Shown here piece by piece: positions 32,420-40,667 of a DNA stretch of 44,612 nt. Origin of the DNA: a virus; the IMG/VR virus record IMGVR_UViG_3300025679_000002, positions 1 to 44,612 of that record; one strand, written 5' to 3'. A model generated the notes under the pieces. It was not told the DNA's origin, searched no databases, and saw nothing but the letters and a program-made list of their open reading frames with translations. The translations under genes were made by a program, and so were the position numbers. The stretch's first letter is position 1; each line of letters begins with the position of its first letter.

Positions 32420-34311
32420 TGGGCGTCACCTCGACGTTCGATGAACCGTTCCTCTACGGTTCTTCTGGTATCTCCCCTGACGTACCTGGGACGTACGACG
32501 TAGCCATTGACGGTCACGGCTACATGATTAACACGGTGTTCGAGTTCGGACGCAGAGACAGTTTCCGCCACTCATCCATCCCCGCGCAACGCGACGCGAC
32601 GGACATCTCCAACCAACCAGGTGAAGCGACCATCAACCCCCAAGGGTTGTGGCGTAGCGAGTTCAACGACTGGTCGATGGGGTCGGGACAGTTGTTCGTC
32701 GATAGGAAAGACTCGCTCCCCAACAGATTCCACCACTCACAAGGGGTTGACGTATTCACCAACAAGTGGTACGCGAAGAACCTCCCCGCTACGACGCAGT
32801 TAGTCGCTGACACCGACGCGGCCTGTCAAGTTCTCGTCGTGGGGGCGTACGTCTACAAACTCAACTCGACTGGCGTCAAGTACTCAACCGACGGGACTTC
32901 GTACACCACGGTCAACGGGCTGTCAGGTGTGGCCCCAGTGATGATGTGTACTGACGGCAACACCATCTACATCGCGGCGGGCTCCGGTGGGGTCTACACC
33001 ACGACGGCAGGGGCTACCGCCTCCGCGTCGCATCTCGTCAACGTTCCTGGGCAGAACGTGAACTTCGTCGCGTACTGCTCCAACGTTCTCTTAGTCGGTA
33101 ACGGCCCTTCGATGTACCAAGTGACGACGACGATCACTATCTGGCCGACCGCCCTCATTACCCAGGCGCAAGCGACGTGGACGTGGAACTCAGCCTGCGG
33201 AGGGAGTGGGTGGATTTACACCGGGGGCTTCGCCGGTTCGCAGTCCTCAGTCTTCAAGACCCAGTTCTCATCAGATGGCACGGCGCTCTCTGCCCCGACT
33301 GTCGCCACGCCTCTACCGCCGGGTGAACTCGTCTACTCACTCTTCGTCTTCGTGAACTACATCCTCATAGGGACTTCACTCGGGATGAGGTTCTGCCAGA
33401 CGCTAGGCGTCATCGACCCTTCAGGGCAGGACACAGGTCTCTTAAAGATAGGCCCCATCATCCCCAACTTGCAAGAACTTGTGACCAAGCCCGTTCGGTG
33501 TTTCACCGCCAACCAACGCTTCGTCTACTTCGGGTGGTCAAACTACTCCAACTCCACGGTGAAAGCATCGGCTCCTTGCACCGGCTTAGGGTGGCTGGAC
33601 ATCGCGAACTTCACCGGCAACCAGACCCCCGCGTACTCAAGCCATCTCATGGTGAACGGGAGCGGAGAGATTACGTCGATGGACTGGTTCAACGGCGCAC
33701 CAATCTTCACCGTCCAAGGCAAGGGGGTGTACACCGCCGCGTCAACCTACACCAACGGCACAATCTACTCTGGCTACATCGGGTTCAGAATCCCTGACCA
33801 GAAGGTTCTCGTTGCGTACTCCGTTGACACCACCTCAACCGCAGGTTCGGTAACTGCATCAATCAATCAGGACGACGAGAACACCTACCCCCTAGGGACG
33901 CTCACAGGGAACTCCACCCTCTTCGCCGTCCCCCAGGTATTCGGGGAACTCTTCGAGACTGCCCTCACGCTGAACTCCTCAACCGCCCCGACCACCGTCC
34001 GCCGGGCGACCCTCCAGGCCTACCCAGCCATCACCGCAGGGACACAGTTCATCGTGGCCCTGACCTTCGCGTGGGAGGTGGAGACGAGGGCGGGGCGGCG
34101 GGGGATGGACACCTACTCAGAGGAAGCCTTCCTCCAGAACCTCCGCTACAACCAGAACCTCATCATCTACCAAGAGGGTGCGAATCAGTGGGAGGTGGTG
34201 GTTGACGACATCGACTTCGTCCTCTACCAGCCAAGCCAGAACCCCAAAGGGGGCTTCGACGGGGTGTGCATGGTTACACTTAAGACAGCCACGTCAGGAC
34301 TAATAACATGA
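32416..34311 (+). CDS. Tail nozzle-like protein (tail-tube B-like)
   Basis: The start is GTG 32416 or ATG 32419. It encodes 631 residues of repeated beta blades: GVKYSTDGTSYTTVNGLSG, MMCTDGNTIYIAAGSGGVYT, VNFVAYCSNVLLVG, EITSMDWFNGAPIFTVQG. A beta-propeller-like middle framed by adaptor parts is what podovirus nozzles (gp12-like) look like. Its position after the adaptor supports this. It would form the conduit below the neck. Confidence 0.55.
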   Translation: MMGVTSTFDEPFLYGSSGISPDVPGTYDVAIDGHGYMINTVFEFGRRDSFRHSSIPAQRDATDISNQPGEATINPQGLWRSEFNDWSMGSGQLFVDRKDSLPNRFHHSQGVDVFTNKWYAKNLPATTQLVADTDAACQVLVVGAYVYKLNSTGVKYSTDGTSYTTVNGLSGVAPVMMCTDGNTIYIAAGSGGVYTTTAGATASASHLVNVPGQNVNFVAYCSNVLLVGNGPSMYQVTTTITIWPTALITQAQATWTWNSACGGSGWIYTGGFAGSQSSVFKTQFSSDGTALSAPTVATPLPPGELVYSLFVFVNYILIGTSLGMRFCQTLGVIDPSGQDTGLLKIGPIIPNLQELVTKPVRCFTANQRFVYFGWSNYSNSTVKASAPCTGLGWLDIANFTGNQTPAYSSHLMVNGSGEITSMDWFNGAPIFTVQGKGVYTAASTYTNGTIYSGYIGFRIPDQKVLVAYSVDTTSTAGSVTASINQDDENTYPLGTLTGNSTLFAVPQVFGELFETALTLNSSTAPTTVRRATLQAYPAITAGTQFIVALTFAWEVETRAGRRGMDTYSEEAFLQNLRYNQNLIIYQEGANQWEVVVDDIDFVLYQPSQNPKGGFDGVCMVTLKTATSGLIT

Positions 34312-35435
34312 CCGCATTCCAACGCAGGTACTACGACGGGGGCGGAGCGGCTACGTCGCTCGCGTCCTCGATGGGCGCTGCCGATACCTCTTTCGTCCTC
34401 ACCTCAGCTACGGGGTGGCCGGGGTCACCCGCCAACGATTTCGCGGTGTGCATCGACCGCGGGACTTCTAACGAGGAAAAGATTCTCTGCTCCTCCAACT
34501 CAGGGACTACGGTCACCGTTGTAACCAGGGGGATAGACGGCACCTCCGCAACCACCCACTCCGCTACGGCACCCGTAGTCCTTTGCGCAATCTCTACCGA
34601 CTTTGACGAGGCCAACCAACTCACCAACCTCGCGGGCAACTTAGCCACGGGTTCTCTGATAGTCGGCGCTGGGGCGGGAACACTCCCCACGGCGTTGGGC
34701 GTTGGTTCAGCCGCGTCAATCCTTGCGGGTGGAACGTCACCCTCTTACGTCTCTGGTACGAACGGTCAGGTGTTCGGGGTCAGCGGCGGTTCGGTCGCGG
34801 CGATAACGCTCGCCAGTGCAACGGTCCTCACCCCCGTCATCTCGTCCATCAGCCTCACCGCAACGAACGGCAGTTACATCGAAGCCACCGCTTCCATCAC
34901 TGTCACTTCCCCAGCGGTCACAGCGGGCAACAAGTTCGGAGCCTTCGCTAACTACGCCGCGACTAACGCTTCGCCCGTCACCGTGACAGCCGCTAGTGGT
35001 AACTTCATCGGCCCTGGCATCCCTGCTTCAACAACGTCTATTCTCCTTGGCGCGCCGAACGCCAACGTGTCCTTTGCCAGTGACGGGACGAACTGGATAC
35101 TGACAAGCGGCGAACAGGACTCTGGGTGGATTACGCCGAGTCTTGGGAACTCGTGGGCCACCGTGAGCGCGACCCCTAAGTACCGCCTAAAAGGGAACCG
35201 TGTGTCCCTCCAGGGGGACATGAATGGCGGGGGGACAGCAACTGTGCCGTGGGTGATGCCAAGCGGTTACCGACCTCTGGTGAGTGGCTATTACGCCGCC
35301 GCCGCGACGACGACCTCGAACGTGGCTATGGCCGCGATTGTACAAATCACAGTCTCCACTGGGAACATCCAACCCATATTTGGGGCGACGCTTACTGACT
35401 TCGCGCTCAACGGCATCTCCTACACGGTTGACTAA
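34308..35435 (+). CDS. Minor tail/fibre tip protein
   Basis: ATG 34308 overlaps the previous stop. It encodes 375 residues. The N-terminal 90 residues (DTSFVLTSATGWPGSPANDF, GTSNEEKILCSSNSGTTVTV) match the small beta domain common at the start of actinophage minor tail proteins. The middle is Gly/Ala/Ser-rich and the C-terminal 120 residues are a compact beta domain (QDSGWITPSLGNSW, YRLKGNRVSLQGDM) like receptor-binding tips. Confidence 0.6.
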   Translation: MTAFQRRYYDGGGAATSLASSMGAADTSFVLTSATGWPGSPANDFAVCIDRGTSNEEKILCSSNSGTTVTVVTRGIDGTSATTHSATAPVVLCAISTDFDEANQLTNLAGNLATGSLIVGAGAGTLPTALGVGSAASILAGGTSPSYVSGTNGQVFGVSGGSVAAITLASATVLTPVISSISLTATNGSYIEATASITVTSPAVTAGNKFGAFANYAATNASPVTVTAASGNFIGPGIPASTTSILLGAPNANVSFASDGTNWILTSGEQDSGWITPSLGNSWATVSATPKYRLKGNRVSLQGDMNGGGTATVPWVMPSGYRPLVSGYYAAAATTTSNVAMAAIVQITVSTGNIQPIFGATLTDFALNGISYTVD

Positions 35436-35953
35436 TGAGAGACAGTCGCGCCGCGATAGTAGCCACAGCCTTCTGGCTTGAGGCCCGTAAGTCTCGCTGC
35501 ACCTACTCCGAGGGCGCACAGAGGATGTCCTGTATCGGCAGACCGTTCACCGTCCCCTACGTCTCGGACTGTTCCGCGTTCGTAACTGTGTGCTACAACT
35601 GGGCCGGAGCTCCGGACCCGAACAAACTTCACTTCGACCACGAGGGCTACACAGGGACCTTGTTATCAGCCGGTGAACACCTAGCCCTGTTCAGAATCAA
35701 CGGACGCGGCATGACCCACGAAGAGGTAGAGCCAGGAGATGTCGTTGTCTTCGGTCCAGGGACAGGCGTCCACACCGCGCTCGTTGTAGGCAAGGGCAAC
35801 GGCGACCCCGTCTGCATCTCAATGGGCAGGCAGGGTGACCCGTCGATTGTAACCGTGTCACAGATGGCGTCACTTGGGGAGCAAACCTATCTAAGATTTA
35901 ATACCATGACCAGGAAAGTTCACTACCCGCCCGGACATAGGAAACTTCGATGA
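35435..35953 (+). CDS. NlpC/P60-type peptidoglycan peptidase (endolysin candidate)
   Basis: ATG 35435 overlaps the previous stop (TAATG). It encodes 172 residues. SDCSAFVTVCYNWAG near residues 44-58 holds the nucleophile Cys in the usual DCS context; PGDVVVFGPGTGVHTALVVG about 55 residues later holds the catalytic His after the PGD strand. This is the order of NlpC/P60 or CHAP peptidases that cut cell-wall peptides. There is no signal peptide, so release would depend on a holin. It is the first gene of the lysis block. Confidence 0.75.
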   Translation: MRDSRAAIVATAFWLEARKSRCTYSEGAQRMSCIGRPFTVPYVSDCSAFVTVCYNWAGAPDPNKLHFDHEGYTGTLLSAGEHLALFRINGRGMTHEEVEPGDVVVFGPGTGVHTALVVGKGNGDPVCISMGRQGDPSIVTVSQMASLGEQTYLRFNTMTRKVHYPPGHRKLR

Positions 35954-36444
35954 TTGTCGGCGTCACGTCAAACGACTACATCGCCATCGGGACGATAGTC
36001 CCCGTCGTCTTCGTCATCGGCGGCGAGGTCGGACGCAGGTGGGGGAAGAAGACGAAACACCGACAGGCCGAGGAGAACGCGCTTCAGCAACTGACCTGGG
36101 TGGTGGGTGGTAAACCCGCCGACGACTTCAATGCCGAACGCATTCCTGGCTTGATAGAACAGATGAAAGACCTGGGCGCCGACCACCGTTCATTCCAGGC
36201 CGACACCACCGCGATGTTCGCCAAGTTACTCGCCCGAGCTGAACGCTCCGAGGAGTCGATTAAGGAAGCCACTGCGCTGGCGGCCAAGGCAGTCCTTGAC
36301 ACTGCGCGGGTAGCTGCGACGGAGAAGGACGCAGCAGCAGCAGTCGCCTCAGCGGAACTCATAGCCACTGCGCTGGCGGCCAAGTTCGCGTTGGATGGGG
36401 AGACACCCAAGCCGCGCACCCGTCGTGTAGCAACAGCGAAGTAG
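35950..36444 (+). CDS. Membrane-anchored coiled-coil protein (holin-like)
   Basis: ATG 35950 overlaps the previous stop. It encodes 164 residues: one transmembrane helix (DYIAIGTIVPVVFVIGGEVG), a basic stop-transfer RRWGKKTKHR, then a long Ala-rich helix to a basic tail (PKPRTRRVATAK). Single-pass membrane proteins beside an endolysin gene are often holins or spanin-like accessories. Confidence 0.6.
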   Translation: MIVGVTSNDYIAIGTIVPVVFVIGGEVGRRWGKKTKHRQAEENALQQLTWVVGGKPADDFNAERIPGLIEQMKDLGADHRSFQADTTAMFAKLLARAERSEESIKEATALAAKAVLDTARVAATEKDAAAAVASAELIATALAAKFALDGETPKPRTRRVATAK

Positions 36445-36455
36445 AAAGGAATTAC

Positions 36456-36539
36456 ATGTCCTTACAAACATTTGAGGTAGTCGAACTGCTCATCACTGGC
36501 CTGACTCTCGTGGCCGTGCTCTTCGGACTGCGAAGGTAG
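36456..36539 (+). CDS. Tiny membrane protein
   Basis: ATG 36456 follows AAAGGAA. It encodes 27 residues, MSLQTFEVVELLITGLTLVA then VLFGLRR: one membrane helix with a basic end. It is probably part of the lysis block. An HNH gene follows it directly. Confidence 0.55.
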   Translation: MSLQTFEVVELLITGLTLVAVLFGLRR

Positions 36540-36556
36540 ATGCACTGGCATGCCAC

Positions 36557-36934
36557 ATGAATGAGACTCAGGCTCGCTATCGGGCATCGACCAAAGGCCG
36601 CGCCACACTTGCTGCGTGGCGTGAGAGAAACCCGTACACGAGGACACCGGAGCGAGTGAGGGTGCAAGAGACATACCGGAGAGAACGCCGGAAGTTCCTT
36701 GACGACCTAAAGGTATTTCTGGGCTGCGCCGACTGTGGCTACCGGGAATATGCGGAGTCCCTTCAGTTTGACCATCTACCTGAGTTCGAGAAGTCGTTTT
36801 GTGTCGCGGAAAAATGGGACGGCAGGTTGGAAATTCTTCTCGCAGAACTGGACAAGTGCGAAGTGGTATGCGCCAACTGCCATCATCACCGCACGGCGGT
36901 ACGAAGGGGGCCTCCAAAATGGTCCATTGGTTGA
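36557..36934 (+). CDS. HNH endonuclease
   Basis: ATG 36557 starts 125 residues. The basic N-terminus (residues 7-48) probably binds DNA. The HNH core is CADCGY (57-62), LQFDHL (69-74) and CEVVCANCHHHRT (101-113), with the DH histidine present, so unlike the HNH gene at 1712 it looks intact. It lies between two small membrane-protein genes of the lysis block, a typical free-standing homing endonuclease place. Its 3' end overlaps the next gene. Confidence 0.82.
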   Translation: MNETQARYRASTKGRATLAAWRERNPYTRTPERVRVQETYRRERRKFLDDLKVFLGCADCGYREYAESLQFDHLPEFEKSFCVAEKWDGRLEILLAELDKCEVVCANCHHHRTAVRRGPPKWSIG

Positions 36935-37161
36935 ACAACATCTGGTTCGACTACTTCTGGCCGAGTCTCAAAAGCAACGGACCAGAAGCGTTGGTCCAGA
37001 CGGTTCTCTACGCGGCGATAGCCTTCATCTTCGTGCCCCCCGTCCGGAGGTACGTCAACGCCCACGTCAAGTCCCTGCACGACAAACTCGATATGCACCA
37101 CGAGGAACACATGAAGGCGCTCGGAGTCAAGAAGCGTGGTGCTGACGGACGGTTCAAGTGA
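36919..37161 (+). CDS. Holin-like membrane protein
   Basis: ATG 36919 lies inside the end of the HNH gene. It encodes 80 residues: FDYFWPSLKSNGPEALVQT, a membrane helix (VLYAAIAFIFVPPVRRYV), and a His/Lys-rich soluble tail (LHDKLDMHHEEHMKALG). Such short one-helix proteins with a charged tail near endolysins are holin candidates in actinophages. Confidence 0.6.
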   Translation: MVHWLNNIWFDYFWPSLKSNGPEALVQTVLYAAIAFIFVPPVRRYVNAHVKSLHDKLDMHHEEHMKALGVKKRGADGRFK

Positions 37162-37733
37162 TACCCGCCTCCGCTGACGTACGCGGCGGCATCCGCAGGT
37201 GGGGGATGCTCGGCAACGACACCAACGGTGACTGCGTCGTCGCCGCGACCGAACACCTTGAGATGATTCACCACCTCGCGACAACGTCGTCGTGGAAGAG
37301 GTTACTCTACCGCTTAGGGTTCAAGCCACCCTCAACCAAGTTCACCCTCGCTCTCTACAACGAGTTCCTCAAATCCCAAGGGCAGGCACCGAACACGGGG
37401 ATAGACCCCGCGAACTGGTTCGTGTGGCTTAAGGCCAACGGAATCATCACGGACTACAAGCAGGTATCTTTGGACGCCGTAGAGCAAGCGCTCATCGACT
37501 GGAAAGGCTGTCTCTTAGGACTTGAACTCACTCCCACCGCGTACAACGGAACCTTCGGGAACGTGCCGTGGGAGATTGGACCGGGCGATGTCCCAAACCC
37601 CAACCTCTTCCACGCCGTCGCGTTAGTGACCTACAACACCACGGACTACGGCTGCGTCACCTGGGGACGGATGAAGTCCATGACCAATGAGTTCTTCACC
37701 ACCTGCGCGTTCGGGTGCTGGGTGTTCAAGTGA
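37158..37733 (+). CDS. Papain-fold C39-like cysteine peptidase
   Basis: GTG 37158 overlaps the previous stop. It encodes 191 residues. NDTNGDCVVAATEH (Cys at about residue 26), LFHAVALVTYN about 125 residues later, and GCVTWGRMKSMTNEFF form the Cys-His-Asx order of a C39-like family common in actinobacteria and their phages. There is no signal peptide. The secreted early protein at 4560 has the same layout. It could cut peptidoglycan peptides or process proteins. Confidence 0.65.
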   Translation: MIPASADVRGGIRRWGMLGNDTNGDCVVAATEHLEMIHHLATTSSWKRLLYRLGFKPPSTKFTLALYNEFLKSQGQAPNTGIDPANWFVWLKANGIITDYKQVSLDAVEQALIDWKGCLLGLELTPTAYNGTFGNVPWEIGPGDVPNPNLFHAVALVTYNTTDYGCVTWGRMKSMTNEFFTTCAFGCWVFK

Positions 37734-38230
37734 TCGAAGCGGGAGATATAGGTTTCGCTCACTCGACGGGTGTGATGGGGAAACTCATCCGCGTCGGAGA
37801 GTGGTTGAAGTTCCGCAAAGGGTCGTCGTGGAATCACATGTTCATCATCGACCGCGTGGACAACCTCGTCCCCTACGTCATCCAAGCGACGTTAAAGGGC
37901 GTGACGAACTCAGCACTCCTAGAAGAGGTAGCGCCAGGTGGGAAGTACATCACGATGCCACCTCCCGCTGGCGTCAGCCGCGAGCAACTCCTACTCTTCG
38001 CCCGTCGTCAGGTAGGACTGCGCTACGGGTACTGGACCATTATTGCGATAGCCCTGGACATCCTGACCTGGCAGTGGTTCCCAGCCTTTAGAGGCGCGAG
38101 GAAGCCATCGTGGATATGCTCAGCCCTCGGCTGTGAAGCCTTACGTTACGGCGGCTGGCTCTACGATTGGATAGATATCTACACCGTCACACCAGCGCAG
38201 GCGTGGCTTGCCTTAAACAACATTCCTTAA
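37730..38230 (+). CDS. Permuted papain-fold peptidase (NlpC/P60 superfamily)
   Basis: The start is GTG 37730, overlapping the previous stop. It encodes 166 residues. Here the histidine comes first (GDIGFAHSTG, SSWNHMFIIDRV) and the cysteine last (PSWICSALGCEALRYGG), the permuted order known from YiiX/YebB-type NlpC/P60 relatives. RQVGLRYGYW precedes the Cys region. It is the third papain-fold gene within 3 kb and may act with the others on the wall. Confidence 0.62.
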   Translation: MIEAGDIGFAHSTGVMGKLIRVGEWLKFRKGSSWNHMFIIDRVDNLVPYVIQATLKGVTNSALLEEVAPGGKYITMPPPAGVSREQLLLFARRQVGLRYGYWTIIAIALDILTWQWFPAFRGARKPSWICSALGCEALRYGGWLYDWIDIYTVTPAQAWLALNNIP

Positions 38231-38245
38231 CCGAACGGGAGCATC

Positions 38246-38479
38246 ATGCCAGAGAAGAAACCAGTAGTTGACCTGTCGGAGTTCAGGCGCAAGCCTACGG
38301 CGGGGTGCGGATTCGCTCGGCTCGTGATTCAGCCCGAGCATCTTGAGACGCTGAAGGCGGCGATGCAGGCCGACGACATCAGTGGTTCGTCTATCCACGA
38401 ATGGCTCAAGAAGCGCGGCTACGCCATCGCCGAGGGTTCGGTTCGCAAGCACCGCAAGGGAACCTGCGCATGCCCGTGA
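38246..38479 (+). CDS. HTH DNA-binding protein, candidate small terminase
   Basis: ATG 38246 follows GGGAGCATC. It encodes 77 residues: CGFARLVIQPEHLETLKAAM, then ISGSSIHEWLKKRGYAIAEG and SVRKHRKGTCACP, a helix-turn-helix whose recognition helix ends in a basic Cys tail. This protein type is widespread in actinophages. As no small subunit precedes terL, it is a reasonable small-terminase candidate, but a regulator is equally possible. Confidence 0.65.
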   Translation: MPEKKPVVDLSEFRRKPTAGCGFARLVIQPEHLETLKAAMQADDISGSSIHEWLKKRGYAIAEGSVRKHRKGTCACP

Positions 38480-39492
38480 ACGAACTAGAGGAGTTCCGCG
38501 CCCACGACAAGATTGAAGCACTACGTCAAGCCAACGCCACTCTCCAAACACAACTCATCGCGGCGAAGAACAGGGGCGCTGAGATTGTTAGCGCCGTCTA
38601 CCAGGCGGCCTACGACGCAGCGCTCCTGACGAGGACCGAGAAAATCGTCCCGCCAAAGGCGGACAAGCGCACGAAGTCCGAAGAGGTCTCTCTCTGGCAC
38701 ATGACGGACTGGCAGGGCAGCAAAGTCACGACGAGTTACAACTCCGAAGTGATGAAGGAGCGCGTCAAGTTGTTCGTGAAGAAGGCCCTCGCCATCACCG
38801 AGATTCAGCGGGCCGACCACCCCGTCAAGGATTGCGTCATCATGTTCGGTGGAGATATGGCCGAAGGCTTGTTCAACTTCCCAACCCAGCCCTTCGAGGT
38901 GGACGCCACGCTGTTCAAACAATTCGTAGTCGTTGCCAAGTTAATCGAAGAGGTAGTGCGTGAGGCACTCGCCAGCCACGAACACGTCACCGTCATCGGA
39001 GAGTGGGGCAACCACGGGCGCCTGGGTTCCAAGCGCGACGCCATCCCGAAGTCCGACAACCTCGACCGTATGATTTACGAACTCGCACGGCAACGGTTTG
39101 AGGGCGAGTCGCGTTTGACCTGGGAAGACGGAGCCGAGGATATCCAACGTGTCGAAATTGGGAACTACCGCGCGCTACTCATGCACGGCGACGAGGTCGG
39201 TCGGGCGGGCTTCGCAAGCCCATCCGCCTGGCAAGCAGCAGGGAACAGGTGGAAGGCCGGGGCGTACGACTGGGAGTTCCTGGACATCTTCCTAGGCCAT
39301 TACCACAAGGTCGCGCAGGAGAATCTAAGCGACGGTGTTGGAGCTATCTACTGGACCGGCTCGACAGAAAGCGACAACCGCTACGCCCGCGATTCAATGG
39401 CCGCGTCCGGCGTCCCCTCCCAACGACTCCACTTCATCGACCCCGATAAAGGTAGGACCACGGCGCAGTACATCGTGTATCTGGATAAGTGA
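38470..39492 (+). CDS. Metallophosphoesterase (calcineurin-like)
   Basis: ATG 38470 overlaps the HTH gene end. It encodes 340 residues with an N-terminal coiled coil (residues 5-35). The metal-site motifs are all visible: HMTDWQGS (Asp80), GGDMAEG (Asp129), GNHGR (180-184), LMHGDE (His239) and LGHYHK (His277, His279). Such phage enzymes hydrolyse phosphodiesters, often in DNA, in the manner of Mre11/SbcD. The close pairing with the HTH gene suggests work on phage DNA ends. Confidence 0.82.
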   Translation: MPVNELEEFRAHDKIEALRQANATLQTQLIAAKNRGAEIVSAVYQAAYDAALLTRTEKIVPPKADKRTKSEEVSLWHMTDWQGSKVTTSYNSEVMKERVKLFVKKALAITEIQRADHPVKDCVIMFGGDMAEGLFNFPTQPFEVDATLFKQFVVVAKLIEEVVREALASHEHVTVIGEWGNHGRLGSKRDAIPKSDNLDRMIYELARQRFEGESRLTWEDGAEDIQRVEIGNYRALLMHGDEVGRAGFASPSAWQAAGNRWKAGAYDWEFLDIFLGHYHKVAQENLSDGVGAIYWTGSTESDNRYARDSMAASGVPSQRLHFIDPDKGRTTAQYIVYLDK

Positions 39493-39632
39493 TGGACGGG
39501 ACCGCCTTCGGCTACCACGACGGCCTGGTCCTGCTGCGTGAAGAACCGCCTCAAAATACGCTCTGTCCCGTGTGCCACGAGACACGAGAAGATTTCTCGA
39601 TGCCCTGCGAACACTGTGACGGTGCAGATTGA
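39492..39632 (+). CDS. Small zinc-knuckle protein
   Basis: ATG 39492 overlaps the previous stop. It encodes 46 residues: LCPVCHE, then MPCEHCDGAD at the end, a four-cysteine zinc knuckle of the CxxC-CxxC type. The function is unknown. Confidence 0.6.
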   Translation: MDGTAFGYHDGLVLLREEPPQNTLCPVCHETREDFSMPCEHCDGAD

Positions 39633-39669
39633 AACCGTTACCTCACTGCTGGTCTGTAATGGGTGACAA

Positions 39670-40143
39670 ATGACCGTCGTCGCGGCGCTCATCACTCCGA
39701 AGGGATGCTGGATGGGTTCGGACTCCCTCAGTTCCGACGACCTAACCTGCGCCAGCGTTCTCACCCCGAAGGTCGGGAGGTTCGGGGACAAACTCATCGG
39801 CTTCGCAGGCTCGTGGGATGGGCAGCGCGTTCTCGATATCGCGGCGCGACACTCCGAATTGACCTACGCCGAGATTCTGTTCCGAGCGGGGACGCTGAAA
39901 CCAGGTCAGACAATCCTCTGTGTGGAGAACGGGAAGTTGCTCTTCACCCAGGACGACAAGGAGATACTCTTGCGGCGTAAGCGCGCGGGGATTTCCTACG
40001 ACGCCATCGGTTCGGGCTCCCCTCACGCACTCGGCTCTCTTTTCTCATGGCACGATGGACGCGAGGCACTAGCTAGTTCCTTGAAGGCCGCCGAAGCTCA
40101 CAACCCTTTCGTTCGCGGGCCGTTTAAGATAGTTTCAATCTAA
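39670..40143 (+). CDS. Proteasome-beta/HslV-like Ntn hydrolase
   Basis: ATG 39670 gives 157 residues starting MTVVAALITPKGCWMGSD. If Met is removed, Thr is residue 1, the aspartate of MGSDS is residue 17 and the lysine of TPKV is residue 33, exactly the Thr1-Asp17-Lys33 spacing of proteasome beta subunits and HslV; LIGFAGSWDGQ then matches their conserved GxAG loop at 43-46. AIGSGSPHALG is also typical of the fold. The enzyme should be an N-terminal-threonine peptidase forming rings. No ATPase partner gene is seen. It lies between the metallophosphoesterase block and a holin-like gene. Confidence 0.75.
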   Translation: MTVVAALITPKGCWMGSDSLSSDDLTCASVLTPKVGRFGDKLIGFAGSWDGQRVLDIAARHSELTYAEILFRAGTLKPGQTILCVENGKLLFTQDDKEILLRRKRAGISYDAIGSGSPHALGSLFSWHDGREALASSLKAAEAHNPFVRGPFKIVSI

Positions 40144-40151
40144 GGAGAACC

Positions 40152-40547
40152 ATGAACCCCAACGCAATCAAAGCAATAGTTCGAAGCATCACCCCCTCCC
40201 TCTACGCAGGGGTGGCGGCAATCATCGCGCACTTCGGCTACCACGTCGGCAACGCCACGGTCATTCAGATCGCCGCCGCCGCCTACGCGGGACTCACCGT
40301 CATCCTTCACGCGGCGGAAACCAGGTGGCCCTGGGTCGGTGGGTTGCTCGGCTGGTTCGGCGCCCCGCAGTACACACCATCCACGAAAGTCACCCTCGTT
40401 CAGGTCCAGGCTGAACTCGACGCGCTGAAGGCACAACAGCACGAGGCCGCGAACCCCACAGTCCCCACCGCACCCGTAGTTTCTCCGCCTGGCGCCATGG
40501 CTCCGCCCACCCCGATAATCCCTCCCGTTACGCCCTATCTGGGCTGA
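40152..40547 (+). CDS. Holin-like protein with two membrane helices
   Basis: ATG 40152 follows AAGGAGAACC. It encodes 131 residues: two hydrophobic segments (about 15-28, TPSLYAGVAAIIAHF, and 36-53, ATVIQIAAAAYAGLTVILHA), a short helix (VQVQAELDALKAQQHE) and a Pro-rich end. Size and layout fit an actinophage class II holin. The 120 bases that follow have no gene; the extended -10-like TGCTACAGT near 40634 may be a promoter for the next gene. Confidence 0.65.
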   Translation: MNPNAIKAIVRSITPSLYAGVAAIIAHFGYHVGNATVIQIAAAAYAGLTVILHAAETRWPWVGGLLGWFGAPQYTPSTKVTLVQVQAELDALKAQQHEAANPTVPTAPVVSPPGAMAPPTPIIPPVTPYLG

Positions 40548-40667
40548 GAACGCCGTACAGCGCGTCAGGGGAAAAGTTCCTAACAAAGTCGGCTCTGAAA
40601 ATCTCGCTATATCTACGCGCCATGACTCGTGCCGTGCTACAGTTGGCGTCAACTCAAGGAGGCAACA

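Noticed and set aside
39622-39666. 14-codon GTG frame before the Ntn hydrolase gene
   Set aside because: It overlaps the end of the zinc-knuckle gene and has no ribosome site; translational coupling is possible but unsupported.
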